From Nitriliruptor sp040882075 (GTDB lineage: Bacteria > Actinomycetota > Nitriliruptoria > Nitriliruptorales > Nitriliruptoraceae), in assembly GCF_040882075.1 (NCBI RefSeq), contig NZ_JBBEBZ010000220.1, forward strand, positions 1 through 10,270: DNA of 10,270 nucleotides. The letters run 5' to 3'. Each line of letters begins with the position of its first letter. Positions within the stretch are counted from its first letter, which is position 1. Under the pieces are notes generated by a model. It was not told where the DNA came from, ran no database searches, and saw only the letters and a program-made list of their open reading frames with translations. Below, one piece after another: positions 1 through 6,224 of this stretch. The translations under genes and the position numbers were made by a program.

Positions 1-120
1 GGACCCCGCGAGCCGAGGACTGGGCGGGCCGAGCCAGTAGGCAACGCCCGTTGGTGCTACCTGGCGAACACCAACGTCAGCACCGTAGTGACGATCTACC
101 GGGGTGGCACCGACGCCTGA
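1..120 (+). CDS. C-terminal end of an unrecognised protein (partial, start outside window)
   Basis: The frame beginning at base 1 is open for 39 codons and closes with TGA at 118-120. The last residues read WCYLANTNVSTVVTIYRGG and then TDA, which looks like a real protein tail, while the first part is rich in Arg, Gly and Pro. I do not recognise the family. The reading ends 124 bases before the convergent abiEii stop at 244, and inverted repeats lie between the two ends. The frame is short and has no visible start, so it may be chance. Confidence 0.3.
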   Translation, partial: GPREPRTGRAEPVGNARWCYLANTNVSTVVTIYRGGTDA

Positions 121-129
121 TCGATGGCG

Positions 130-211
130 GTCGTTCAAGGCGGCGAACGACAAACGGTTGCCGGTCTTCGCGATTCGAGCTGACCGGAGCCTCCGGTGCG
201 GGCACCGGTGC
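130..211. terminator. Cluster of inverted repeats between convergent gene ends
   Basis: Three dyads stand in the 123-base space between the plus-strand stop at 120 and the minus-strand abiEii stop at 244. They are GTCGTTC/GAACGAC (130-136 and 145-151, 8-nt loop), ACCGGA/TCCGGT (183-188 and 192-197, 3-nt loop), and the self-complementary GCACCGGTGC (202-211). None has a T tract, so rho-independent termination is not proven. Their position between convergent ends fits a bidirectional terminator. Confidence 0.35.
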
Positions 212-243
212 GATCCGTCGCCCGCCAGTCCTGGGTTGACTTC

Positions 244-1162
244 CTACCCGGCCGCCGACCATGCCCAGGTTCCAGGATCCCAGACCGCGTCGTCCGCTTC
301 GCCGTCCTCGATGAGCAGGGGCCGCCAGAACGATGCGAGTGCTTCGCTCGCCGCATCGAGATCGCTCCATGGGATGTCGTGGCCGCTGACGTAGGAGTCC
401 CATGTGGCGACCCAACTGGTCGGCGGGGCTGGGAGCGCCGGTGGCCAGACGGTGTGTCGTAGTGCGAACGTCTCCCTGCAGGCTGCCCGAAGCTCAGTGT
501 TCACGGGGACAGGAAGTGATCGGGCGATGACGAGCATGTCGTACAGGTCGCGCGGGCGACTGTTCGACTGGCTGCCGTAGTCGCGGGTGTACGCGTGGAG
601 CTTCTCGGCGAGGTGCTGAGCAACGGGGATCACCGGAACGTGCGGAGGTGCGATGCCTGCGAAGTCGAGGAGGTCGCGCAGTTCGACGCTGTCCAGGGGA
701 CGTTGGTCGTCGGGGACGGCGTTGACGTCGAGCTGGATCCGCTCGAACTCCCGGCCGTCGAGCAGCGCGAGGACCGGGTAGCGCAGTCCTCCCTCGTCGG
801 TCTCGGCGGTCATCCGTCGGGGGGGCGGCGACCTCGAAGCTGAAGCCGTCGCCGAGGTCGGAATCGACGGCAGCCTCCAGGACGTCGTCGAAGTGGTCGA
901 GCGAAGCTCGCCAAGTGGCATCGGCGTCCTTGGTGGCTCGAGCCTGCGTGCCCAGCCGTGCCAGCAAGGCCTGCCCACCCTTCAGCGCCCACGAGTCGGC
1001 TGGTGCGACGCCGACGAGCCGGGCCAGCAGTCGCTGATGCGCGACCTCCTTGCGGAGCCGGTCCAGCGGCGTGCCGGTGCTGTTCGCCCGCTGACGGAGG
1101 TGCTCCTCGAGCGCGGTACGGAGCGCTGCTGGACTGCCGTAGCGAGGTGGGTCGTTGGTCAC
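244..1162 (-). pseudogene. abiEii: AbiEii-type nucleotidyltransferase toxin, frameshifted
   Basis: This is the toxin of a type IV AbiE system, a DNA polymerase beta-fold nucleotidyltransferase that stops growth and blocks phage. The start is GTG at 1162-1160 and overlaps the abiEi stop by 4 bp. Residues 60-81 carry the family signature: LKGGQALL followed by ATKDADATW, with the GG pair and Asp79/Asp81 as likely metal and nucleotide ligands. The frame breaks near residue 114 at seven G (819-825 on the plus strand). Removing one G rejoins the N-terminal part to a C-terminal part with IQLDV and AEKLHAYTRDYG...SRPRDLYDML, typical of AbiEii. The restored protein would be about 305 residues, a normal length. 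As written, translation leaves the family after codon 114 and ends at 494. The cause may be a sequencing error, true decay or slippage. Confidence 0.85.
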
Positions 1163-1731
1163 GAGGGAGCCGCGGTGAGATCGAGAAGGGTCCTGCCAGG
1201 ATCGCCGTGGTCCGCGAGGGCGGCGCGTAGCCGCCGTCGGGTCACCAGTCCCCGTTCGAGCGCCTGCTCGGCCGCCGGTCTGGCGAGCTCCGCCCCGGAG
1301 TGCACGAGGACGTCGGCGATCGTGCGCTCGACCGTGGTCACGGGCACACCGGCGCGTTCGGTGCGTTCACCGTCGCCGAGGGGCGCGGTGTGGACCGTGA
1401 CCCCCGGGCGGCGACCGCGGAAGGGGCGTGGCACGGAGACGTGGATCGTGGTGGGCATCGCGTCGGTCAGTTCGTAGACGGCGAGGGCGGTGTCGTGACT
1501 GGCGACGGTGTCCTCTCCAGCCCACAGGCACGCGACGATCACGTCCTCGAAGCGTTGTGCGGGGAAGCGTCGGAGCCGGTAGATGCCCTGGGCGACACGC
1601 TCGAGCGAGCCGGTGCGCGCAAGGTAGGACAGCTGCTGGCGCGAGAGCCCGACCTCGGCCGCCTGCGCCGTGGTGACGTAGCCCGCGCGCCGTTCGGCGA
1701 AGAGGTACAGGGCGTCCAGGCTGGTCGGCAT
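1159..1731 (-). CDS. abiEi: AbiEi-type antitoxin / autorepressor
   Basis: This 190-residue protein is the antitoxin partner of AbiEii. In AbiE systems it neutralises the toxin without stable binding and represses its own operon. The N-terminal 50 residues form a winged helix (AGYVTTAQAAEVGLSRQQLS, then GSLERVAQGIYRL), as in the AbiEi N-terminal domain. The C-terminal part has ASHDTALAVYEL and PVTTVERTIADVL, both usual in the family. I chose ATG at 1731 because the protein begins there as its relatives do (MPTSLDALYLFAERR). The frame stays open upstream to 1935, but that stretch is low-quality sequence and crosses the promoter. There is no Shine-Dalgarno. A -10-like TAGTTT lies 7 nt upstream, so the transcript is probably leaderless. 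It is co-transcribed with abiEii through a GTGA overlap. Confidence 0.9.
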   Translation of the reverse strand: MPTSLDALYLFAERRAGYVTTAQAAEVGLSRQQLSYLARTGSLERVAQGIYRLRRFPAQRFEDVIVACLWAGEDTVASHDTALAVYELTDAMPTTIHVSVPRPFRGRRPGVTVHTAPLGDGERTERAGVPVTTVERTIADVLVHSGAELARPAAEQALERGLVTRRRLRAALADHGDPGRTLLDLTAAPS

Positions 1732-1767
1732 GGATGTCAAACTATCTTTGACATTCGTGCTGTCAAG
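1732..1767 (-). promoter_or_regulatory. abiEi promoter with overlapping operator half-sites
   Basis: On the minus strand TTGACA (1766-1761) and TAGTTT (1744-1739) are 16 bp apart and would start transcription at or next to the ATG at 1731. On the plus strand a perfect 8-bp inverted repeat, ATGTCAAA-N5-TTTGACAT (1734-1754), covers the -10. A further TGTCAA (1761-1766) pairs with TTGACA (1748-1753), giving three half-sites. AbiEi antitoxins of other species bind inverted repeats in their own promoter, so this is the likely autorepression operator. No binding is shown here. Confidence 0.6.
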
Positions 1768-1936
1768 CGTCACGAGCGTCGTCGACCCAGCGCACGGCTC
1801 GCGGCCATCTTTTGGACACGTCCGGCGCGGAACGGTGCGTGATCGGCTGTCACCGAGCGGGACGGAACATCCGCATTTCACCTGGTCAGACGGGTATTCT
1901 GGGCATCCGGCGGGACGGGCCGATACCCCCGTCAAC

Positions 1937-1978
1937 GGGACCTAAACCCAGCGCGTCTGCCAGTTCCGCCACGCCCGC
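1937..1978 (-). pseudogene. tRNA-Leu(UAG) 5' half, truncated in the anticodon stem
   Basis: Reading the minus strand from 1978, the sequence gives acceptor strand GCGGGCG, TG, a D arm with GCG/CGC stem and a loop containing GG, then CTGGG-TTTAGGT-CCC, an anticodon loop with UAG. This is the standard start of actinobacterial tRNA-Leu. After CCC the match stops: the anticodon stem fails to close (CCCGT, not CCCAG). There is also no TTCNA T-loop and no CGCCCGC acceptor strand within 100 bases. A GACGGG-N8-CCCGTC hairpin (1933-1914) sits where the variable arm would be. I read this as a tRNA remnant, not a working gene. It could mark the edge of the AbiE island. Confidence 0.65.
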
Positions 1979-2022
1979 GTGGCTCGGGACGCTACCGCTG
2001 GCCGCGCAGGCCGCACGGCTTG

Positions 2023-2067
2023 GTCAACTTCGGTTGACGTCGAGGTGCCGTCAACTACAGTTGACGC
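2023..2067 (+). promoter_or_regulatory. Promoter with two tandem GTCAAC-N4-GTTGAC operators
   Basis: Two perfect dyads of identical half-sites, GTCAACTTCGGTTGAC (2023-2038) and GTCAACTACAGTTGAC (2050-2065), have centres 27 bp apart. The second extends to 7 bp per arm. They cover a promoter with TTGACG (2034-2039), a 16-bp spacer and TACAGT (2056-2061). The ATG at 2068 begins 6 nt after the -10, so the mRNA is probably leaderless. A repressor on both dyads would block RNA polymerase. The HTH protein encoded immediately downstream is the obvious candidate ligand. Confidence 0.6.
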
Positions 2068-2316
2068 ATGGATGGGATCAGCGCACCGCTCGGCGAGACG
2101 ATCACCGTGCCGGATCCGAGCGACCCGCAAACGGCGCTCGCTGCGGTCGTCGCGCTCCGACGGCTCGCTGAACGGCTCGAGTTCGCTGCGGTGCAGCACG
2201 CGGTCGAGCGCGGCTGGACGTGGGCGGAGATCGCCGCGGCCCTCGGGGTGACCCGCCAGGCAGCGCACAAGCGGCACGCCCGACGGGTGCGTCGACCGAC
2301 GGGAGGCGATCGATGA
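2068..2316 (+). CDS. Small HTH protein, DNA-binding half of a split ClpC2-like regulator
   Basis: This 82-residue protein probably binds DNA as the repressor of its own operon. Residues about 30-75 hold a long helix (LAERLEFAAVQHAVERG) followed by a helix-turn-helix, WAEIAAALGVTRQAAHKRH. This closely resembles the ASWSDIGKSMGVTKQAAQKRF element at the start of mycobacterial ClpC2, as I recall that sequence. In ClpC2-type proteins the HTH is fused to Clp-N repeats; here it is a separate gene whose TGA overlaps the ATG of the Clp-N gene. The basic tail (KRHARRVRRP) may add DNA contacts. The ATG at 2068 lies right after the promoter, with no Shine-Dalgarno. The HTH is clear; the exact target is inferred from the dyads upstream. 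Confidence 0.8.
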   Translation: MDGISAPLGETITVPDPSDPQTALAAVVALRRLAERLEFAAVQHAVERGWTWAEIAAALGVTRQAAHKRHARRVRRPTGGDR

Positions 2317-2828
2317 TGCGAGCCATCAAGCAGCGTGCCGAAGCGCTCCGCACCATCGCGCGCCTCCTGCCCGCCGCTGAGGTGGAGGCGCAGCGAGATG
2401 GAAGGAGCGAGCCGGCCGCGGAGGACCTCGTCCTGGCGGCACTCGCGCTCCCCGACGGCGCGGCACGGCGTGCGCTCGCGAGCGTCGGATGCGATCCGGA
2501 CGAGCTGCGGGCCGCCCTCGCGATGCAGCACGCCGACGCGCTCCGGGCGACCGACGTCGCCGGCGACGTCGACGGTGGCGACCTCCCGGAGCCTGCCGAA
2601 CCCGCAGGCGTCTACCGGTCGACCGGTTCGGCGCAGGAGCTGTTCCAGGAGGCGACCCGCCGCCATCGGGAGGCCGGCGACCCGCTCACGAGCGCGTGGC
2701 TCCTGCTGGTGGGTGCAGAACGCGAGAAGGGACCGCTGGCCAGGGCCTTCGTCGCGCTCGGTCTCGACCGAGATGACGTGGCTCGTGCGGCCGCATCCGA
2801 GATCCACCACCTCGAGACCGGCTCGTAG
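2313..2828 (+). CDS. Clp N-terminal-domain protein without ATPase (ClpC2-like)
   Basis: This 171-residue protein contains two degenerate Clp-N repeats. The first is at about residues 25-75 (AAEDLVLAALALPDGAARRA, then a GCDPDELRAAL end). The second is at about 110-165 (QELFQEATRRHREAGDPLTS, then LLLVGAEREKG and ALGLDRDDVARAA). There is no Walker motif, so it cannot unfold proteins. Clp-N domains bind ClpC substrates and adaptors, and are the target of antibiotics such as cyclomarin. Stand-alone copies such as mycobacterial ClpC2 act as sensors or decoys. The start ATG at 2313 overlaps the upstream stop (ATGA) and has GGGAGG 6 nt before it, so translation is coupled. A second ATG follows at once at 2316. 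The role is inferred from the family. Confidence 0.75.
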   Translation: MMRAIKQRAEALRTIARLLPAAEVEAQRDGRSEPAAEDLVLAALALPDGAARRALASVGCDPDELRAALAMQHADALRATDVAGDVDGGDLPEPAEPAGVYRSTGSAQELFQEATRRHREAGDPLTSAWLLLVGAEREKGPLARAFVALGLDRDDVARAAASEIHHLETGS

Positions 2829-2858
2829 CCCACGCGTCGCACGGACCTCATCGGACGA

Positions 2859-3275
2859 TCAGGCGTGCACGATCCTGCGACCGGCGATCGACGCCACCTC
2901 GACCCGAACCCAGAAGGTCGTGGTGTCGGGTAGCGCCCACGGCTCGAACCGCTGTGCGAACAGCGTCTCCTCGAGCGCGGGGTCGGTGACGATCGAGGCC
3001 GTCCCCTGGGCGAGCACGCTCCAACCGATCCGCGCGTCCTCGTCCCCGTGGTCGGCTTCGATCGCGACCTGTCCGCCGGCTGCCGCTGATCCGAGCTTCG
3101 AGCCCATCGCCGTGCGCAGGTAGATCGCGTCGTCGTGCACGAGGATGTTGATCGGTAGCACCATCGGCGCGCCGTCCTGCACGAACCCGATGCGGACGTA
3201 GGGGGCTCGACCGAGCAGCTCGACGCACTCGGTCGCGTCGATCGGGGTGAGGTCCCCAGGGAGCGGAGACGCCAT
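2859..3275 (-). CDS. PPOX-fold flavin-nucleotide-binding protein (copy 1)
   Basis: This 138-residue protein belongs to the pyridoxamine-5'-phosphate-oxidase-like split beta-barrel superfamily. Members bind FMN or F420 and act as small reductases, oxidases or haem and flavin-binding proteins. Visible marks are YVRIGFVQDGAPMVLPINIL (first strands), YLRTAMGSKLG (cofactor phosphate region), IGWSVLAQGTA and a C-terminal FWVRVEVASIAGRRI. The substrate cannot be told. The gene is convergent with the Clp-N gene, 30 bases apart. The ATG at 3275 is only 6 bases from the assembly gap, so no ribosome-binding site can be checked and the true start could be in the gap. It is a paralogue of the protein at 5739-6182. 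Confidence 0.85.
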   Translation of the reverse strand: MASPLPGDLTPIDATECVELLGRAPYVRIGFVQDGAPMVLPINILVHDDAIYLRTAMGSKLGSAAAGGQVAIEADHGDEDARIGWSVLAQGTASIVTDPALEETLFAQRFEPWALPDTTTFWVRVEVASIAGRRIVHA

Positions 3276-3281
3276 CAGGTG

Positions 3282-3381
3282 NNNNNNNNNNNNNNNNNNN
3301 NNNNNNNNNNNNNNNNNNNNNNNNNNNNNNNNNNNNNNNNNNNNNNNNNNNNNNNNNNNNNNNNNNNNNNNNNNNNNNNNN
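3282..3381. other. Assembly gap of 100 N
   Basis: Exactly 100 N stand between the PPOX-fold gene and the ABC exporter. A round 100 is the usual placeholder for a scaffold join of unknown size. The real distance and any gene in it are therefore unknown, and the order of the two flanks rests on scaffolding alone. Confidence 0.98.
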
Positions 3382-3519
3382 ACCGGACGCGACGCCGCCC
3401 CGCACCCGGACCGGCTCGCACGCCCACCGCGGACCGTCCCTGTCCGCCACGCTCCGTAGCGTCACCTGCGACGCGCGCACCCCCGCGCTCCGTCGACCGC
3501 AGCCCGTCAGGGGACCACC

Positions 3520-4524
3520 GTGACCGATGTCATCCGAGCCCGTGGGCTCGTCAAGCGCTACGGCGAGGTGATCGCCCTCGATGGGCTCGACCTCGACGTG
3601 CCGGAGGGGACCGTGCTCGGCCTCCTCGGACCGAACGGGGCCGGCAAGACCACCGCCGTCCGGATCCTGACCACGCTGCTGCTGCCCGACGAGGGCAGCG
3701 CGACCGTGGCCGGTATCGACGTGCTCGCTGACCCCGATGGCGTCCGCGAACGTCTCGGCCTGTCGGGGCAGTACGCCGCGGTGGACGAGCACCTCACCGG
3801 GTTCGAGAACCTGGACATGGTCGGCCGTCTGTACCGCCTCGGCCGGACGCGCTCGCGCGAGCGCGCCCGTGAACTGCTCGAGCGTTTCGACCTCAGCGAC
3901 GCGGGGGACCGCCCCGTCAAGACCTACTCGGGTGGGATGCGTCGCCGGCTCGACCTCGCTGGCGCGCTCGTCGCCGAGCCCACGGTGCTGTTCCTCGACG
4001 AGCCGACCACGGGTCTCGACCCCCGCAGCCGCACCGAGATGTGGGAGGTCATCCGCGAGCTCGTCAGCCACGGCACGACGCTGCTGCTCACCACCCAGTA
4101 CCTCGAGGAGGCCGACCGGCTCGCCGACGACATCGTGGTCATCGACCACGGCCGGGCCATCGCGCACGGCACGGCCGACCAGCTCAAGCTCGAGGTCGGT
4201 GGCGAACGCATCGAGCTCGTGGTCGGCGCGGTCGATCAGATCCCGATCGCCCGCGACGCGCTGGCGGCCGTCGCGGTCGGCGAGGTGCAGGTCGACGACC
4301 AGAGCCGCACGCTCACCGCGCCGATCAGCAACGGCGCCGAATCGCTCATGGCCGCGCTCCGCAAGCTCGACACCACCGACGTCAAGGTGCTCGACGTCGG
4401 GCTGCGACGTCCGACGCTCGACGACGTCTTCCTCTCCCTGACCGGCCACGTCGCCGAGTCCCGCCCGACGGGGGCCGACACGTCCGACATCGTGCCTGCG
4501 ACCACCGAGGAGGTGGCCCGATGA
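3520..4524 (+). CDS. ABC exporter ATP-binding protein, DrrA family
   Basis: This 334-residue ATPase should drive export by the permease encoded next to it, at the inner face of the membrane. Seen in order: Walker A GPNGAGKTT (37-45), Q-loop Gln84, signature YSGGMRRRLDLA (136-147), Walker B VLFLDE (156-161, catalytic Glu161) and D-loop GLD (165-167). The switch position is TTQYLEEAD, with Gln193 instead of His, as is common in DrrA-type daunorubicin-resistance ATPases. The last 110 residues form the C-terminal domain of this family and end in RRPTLDDVFLSLTG. The start is GTG at 3520 with AGGGGA 5 nt upstream. The stop overlaps the permease start (ATGA). The substrate is unknown; drugs or lipids are typical. 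Confidence 0.93.
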   Translation: MTDVIRARGLVKRYGEVIALDGLDLDVPEGTVLGLLGPNGAGKTTAVRILTTLLLPDEGSATVAGIDVLADPDGVRERLGLSGQYAAVDEHLTGFENLDMVGRLYRLGRTRSRERARELLERFDLSDAGDRPVKTYSGGMRRRLDLAGALVAEPTVLFLDEPTTGLDPRSRTEMWEVIRELVSHGTTLLLTTQYLEEADRLADDIVVIDHGRAIAHGTADQLKLEVGGERIELVVGAVDQIPIARDALAAVAVGEVQVDDQSRTLTAPISNGAESLMAALRKLDTTDVKVLDVGLRRPTLDDVFLSLTGHVAESRPTGADTSDIVPATTEEVAR

Positions 4525-5327
4525 GCGCCCTCACCCACGCCCTCGTCGACGGCTCGGTCATCGCCAAGCGCAACCTCATCAAGATCAAGCGGGTCCCGGA
4601 GGTGCTCGTCTTCGTCCTGCTGTCACCGATCATGTTCGTGCTGCTGTTCGCCTACGTGTTCGGTGGCGCCATCGACCCGGGCGGCGACGTCAGCTACCGC
4701 GAGTTCCTGATCGGCGGGATCTTCGCGCAGACGGTCGTGTTCGGTGCCACGTTCACCGGGGCGGGCCTCGCCGAGGACATGCAGAAGGGCATCATCGACC
4801 GGTTCCGCAGCCTGCCGATGTCCCGCTCCGCCGTGCTCATCGGACGGACCGCGTCGGACATCGTCTACAACGTGCTGTCGATCATCATCATGAGCCTGAC
4901 CGGGCTGCTCGTCGGCTGGCGGATCCGCGGTTCGCTCCTCGACGCCCTCGGTGCGTTCCTGCTGCTGCTGCTGTTCGCGTACGCCTTCAGCTGGGTGATG
5001 GGCTACGTCGGCCTGCTCGTCCCGAGCGTCGAGGTCATCAACAACGCCTCGTTCATGGTCATCATGCCGCTGACGTTCATCTCGAACGCCTTCGTGCCGC
5101 TCGAGACCTTCCCGCGTCCCCTGCAGGTGTTCGCCGAGTGGAACCCCGTGTCCACCGTCACCCAGGCGGTCCGGGAGTTGTTCGGCAACACCAGCCCGAT
5201 GATGCCGGTGTCCGACGCGTGGTCGATGCAGAACCCCGTGCTCTACACGCTGCTGTGGATCGCGATCATCCTGGCGATCTTCGTCCCCCTCTCGATCCGC
5301 CAGTACAAGCGGGCCGCCTACCGCTGA
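4521..5327 (+). CDS. ABC-2 type permease, DrrB family
   Basis: This 268-residue membrane protein is the partner of the DrrA-type ATPase. Six hydrophobic segments are visible, at roughly residues 28-50, 62-82, 113-133, 143-166, 177-197 and 239-258. The cytoplasmic link between segments 2 and 3 has the ABC-2 hallmark EDMQKGIIDRFRSLPMSR, and the fifth segment ends in ISNAFVPLETFP, also typical. The N-terminal region is basic and cytosolic, and the protein ends in a basic tail (RQYKRAAYR). The ATG at 4521 overlaps the ATPase stop by 4 bp, so the two are translationally coupled and probably form a 2+2 exporter. The length is normal for the family. Confidence 0.93.
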   Translation: MSALTHALVDGSVIAKRNLIKIKRVPEVLVFVLLSPIMFVLLFAYVFGGAIDPGGDVSYREFLIGGIFAQTVVFGATFTGAGLAEDMQKGIIDRFRSLPMSRSAVLIGRTASDIVYNVLSIIIMSLTGLLVGWRIRGSLLDALGAFLLLLLFAYAFSWVMGYVGLLVPSVEVINNASFMVIMPLTFISNAFVPLETFPRPLQVFAEWNPVSTVTQAVRELFGNTSPMMPVSDAWSMQNPVLYTLLWIAIILAIFVPLSIRQYKRAAYR

Positions 5328-5350
5328 GCCGAACCGCGTCAGGAGCCATC

Positions 5351-5596
5351 GTGTGCCGGAGCATCCAGCAGCTGCGAGGTGCCGAACCGCCGGCGACCGA
5401 CGACGAGGTCCGGGACGCGGCGCTGCAGTACGTCCGCAAGCTCAGCGGCTACCGCACCCCCGCGGCGGCCAACCACGAGGTGTTCGAGGCGGCGATCGAT
5501 GCGGTCGCCGCCTCGACCCGCGAACTGCTCGACGCGCTGGTGGTCACACCAGGGTCACGGCCCGCCGATCCGGTGCAGCGGCGTCTGCGTCGGTGA
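5351..5596 (+). CDS. DUF2277 family protein
   Basis: This 81-residue protein begins MCRSIQQLRGAEPPAT and continues ALQYVRKLSGYRTPAAAN, a pattern I recognise as DUF2277, a small uncharacterised family common in Actinobacteria. Its conserved Cys2 and the LRG..PPAT and YVRK.SGY elements are all present. The start is GTG at 5351 with AGGAG at 5341-5345, 5 nt away. It begins 23 bases after the permease stop and may be read through from the exporter operon. No function is known, and helical content with no membrane segment suggests a soluble protein. The tail (VTPGSRPADPVQRRLRR) is less conserved. Confidence 0.85.
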   Translation: MCRSIQQLRGAEPPATDDEVRDAALQYVRKLSGYRTPAAANHEVFEAAIDAVAASTRELLDALVVTPGSRPADPVQRRLRR

Positions 5597-5610
5597 GGAC
5601 CAGCACCTCT

Positions 5611-5679
5611 GGACGGTTGCGGCCGTCCGGCCAGCTCCGCGTGCGGGTGGGGTCCCGGGCAGGTGGGGCGGAACGCCCC
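5611..5679 (+). terminator. Two hairpins after the exporter/DUF2277 operon
   Basis: GGACGG-TTGCGG-CCGTCC (5611-5628) starts 14 bases after the DUF2277 stop. GGGGCG-GAA-CGCCCC (5665-5679) follows, with a 3-base loop. Neither has a T tract. Their place between a stop and the next ribosome-binding site fits termination or attenuation ahead of the gene at 5739. Confidence 0.4.
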
Positions 5680-5738
5680 TAGTCGGCCGAGGTGGGTGAG
5701 CGGCAGTCTGGGGCCGGAGCCGAGGAGAGGGAAGTGAC

Positions 5739-6182
5739 GTGGGAGAGACGGTCGCGCGGGACCGCAACGGGCTCGAGGTGCTGAGCTACGAGGAGTGCCT
5801 GGAGCTACTCGGTGCCCGACGGGTGGGGCGTATCGCGCTCGTGAACGCGGGCTCACCGGTGATCGTGCCGGTCAACTACGTGCTCGACGGCACCAGCGTG
5901 GTCATCCGCAGCGCACCAGGCGCCAAGCTCGACGGCGCTGACCGGAGCCGACCCGTCGCCTTCGAGATCGACGAGCACGACCCGGAGTCGCGCACCGGCT
6001 GGAGCGTGCTGGTCACCGGTCTCGCCGAACCCCTCGAGGAGCCCGACGAGGTCGAACGCTTCGACCGCGAGCTCGATGCGTGGGCGCTCGGAGACCGTGA
6101 CGACGTGCACCTGCTGCGTGTCCGCGCCGAGAGCATCACCGGTCGGCGGCTCGACGTGCCAGCCGCGCCGCGGGGCGGCTGA
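5739..6182 (+). CDS. PPOX-fold flavin-nucleotide-binding protein (copy 2)
   Basis: This 147-residue protein is in the same superfamily as the one at 2859-3275. Shared blocks are ECLELLGARRVGRIAL, a PVIVPVNYVLDG strand pair, IRSAPGAKL at the cofactor site, RTGWSVLVTGLAEPL and a closing LRVRAESITGRRL. It probably binds FMN or F420; the substrate cannot be told. The start is GTG at 5739, with a purine-rich GAGGAGAGGGAAG about 5 nt upstream acting as a strong ribosome-binding site. It is preceded by two hairpins, so it probably has its own promoter. Its stop faces that of the spermidine-synthase-like gene, 42 bases away. The two copies are clearly diverged, so the duplication is old or they arrived independently. 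Confidence 0.87.
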   Translation: MGETVARDRNGLEVLSYEECLELLGARRVGRIALVNAGSPVIVPVNYVLDGTSVVIRSAPGAKLDGADRSRPVAFEIDEHDPESRTGWSVLVTGLAEPLEEPDEVERFDRELDAWALGDRDDVHLLRVRAESITGRRLDVPAAPRGG

Positions 6183-6186
6183 CGCG

Positions 6187-6207
6187 CGCCCGGGTCGGCC
6201 GCGGGCG
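6187..6207. terminator. GC-rich hairpin between convergent genes
   Basis: CGCCCG (6187-6192) and CGGGCG (6202-6207) form a 6-bp stem with a 9-base loop in the 42 bases between the stops at 6182 (plus) and 6225 (minus). No T tract is present on either side. It may serve both genes. Confidence 0.35.
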
Positions 6208-6224
6208 ACGCACCGTCCGCTCTG

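Noticed and set aside
1732..1935. Longer abiEi with 68 extra residues from 1935
   Set aside because: The added residues are not family-like and would cover the promoter and operator; the wing-helix domain starts at 1731.
1942..2277. Minus-strand open frame ending in RAWRNWQTRWV
   Set aside because: That ending is the typical translated shadow of a tRNA-Leu gene. Together with the RNA features it identifies the tRNA fragment, not a protein.
2848..4449. Long minus-strand open frame of more than 500 codons across the gap and the ABC ATPase
   Set aside because: It reads through 100 N and lies antisense to a gene with complete ABC motifs. Its composition (Arg, Asp, Glu, Val) is the usual antisense shadow in GC-rich DNA.
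4041..4520. N-terminal extension of the permease to give a 428-residue protein
   Set aside because: The extension is Arg/His-rich antiframe sequence inside the ATPase gene. The permease begins naturally at ATG 4521 with the ATGA overlap.
5665..5679. Riboswitch or attenuator before the second PPOX gene
   Set aside because: Only simple hairpins are visible, with no recognisable aptamer core; listed as possible terminators instead.
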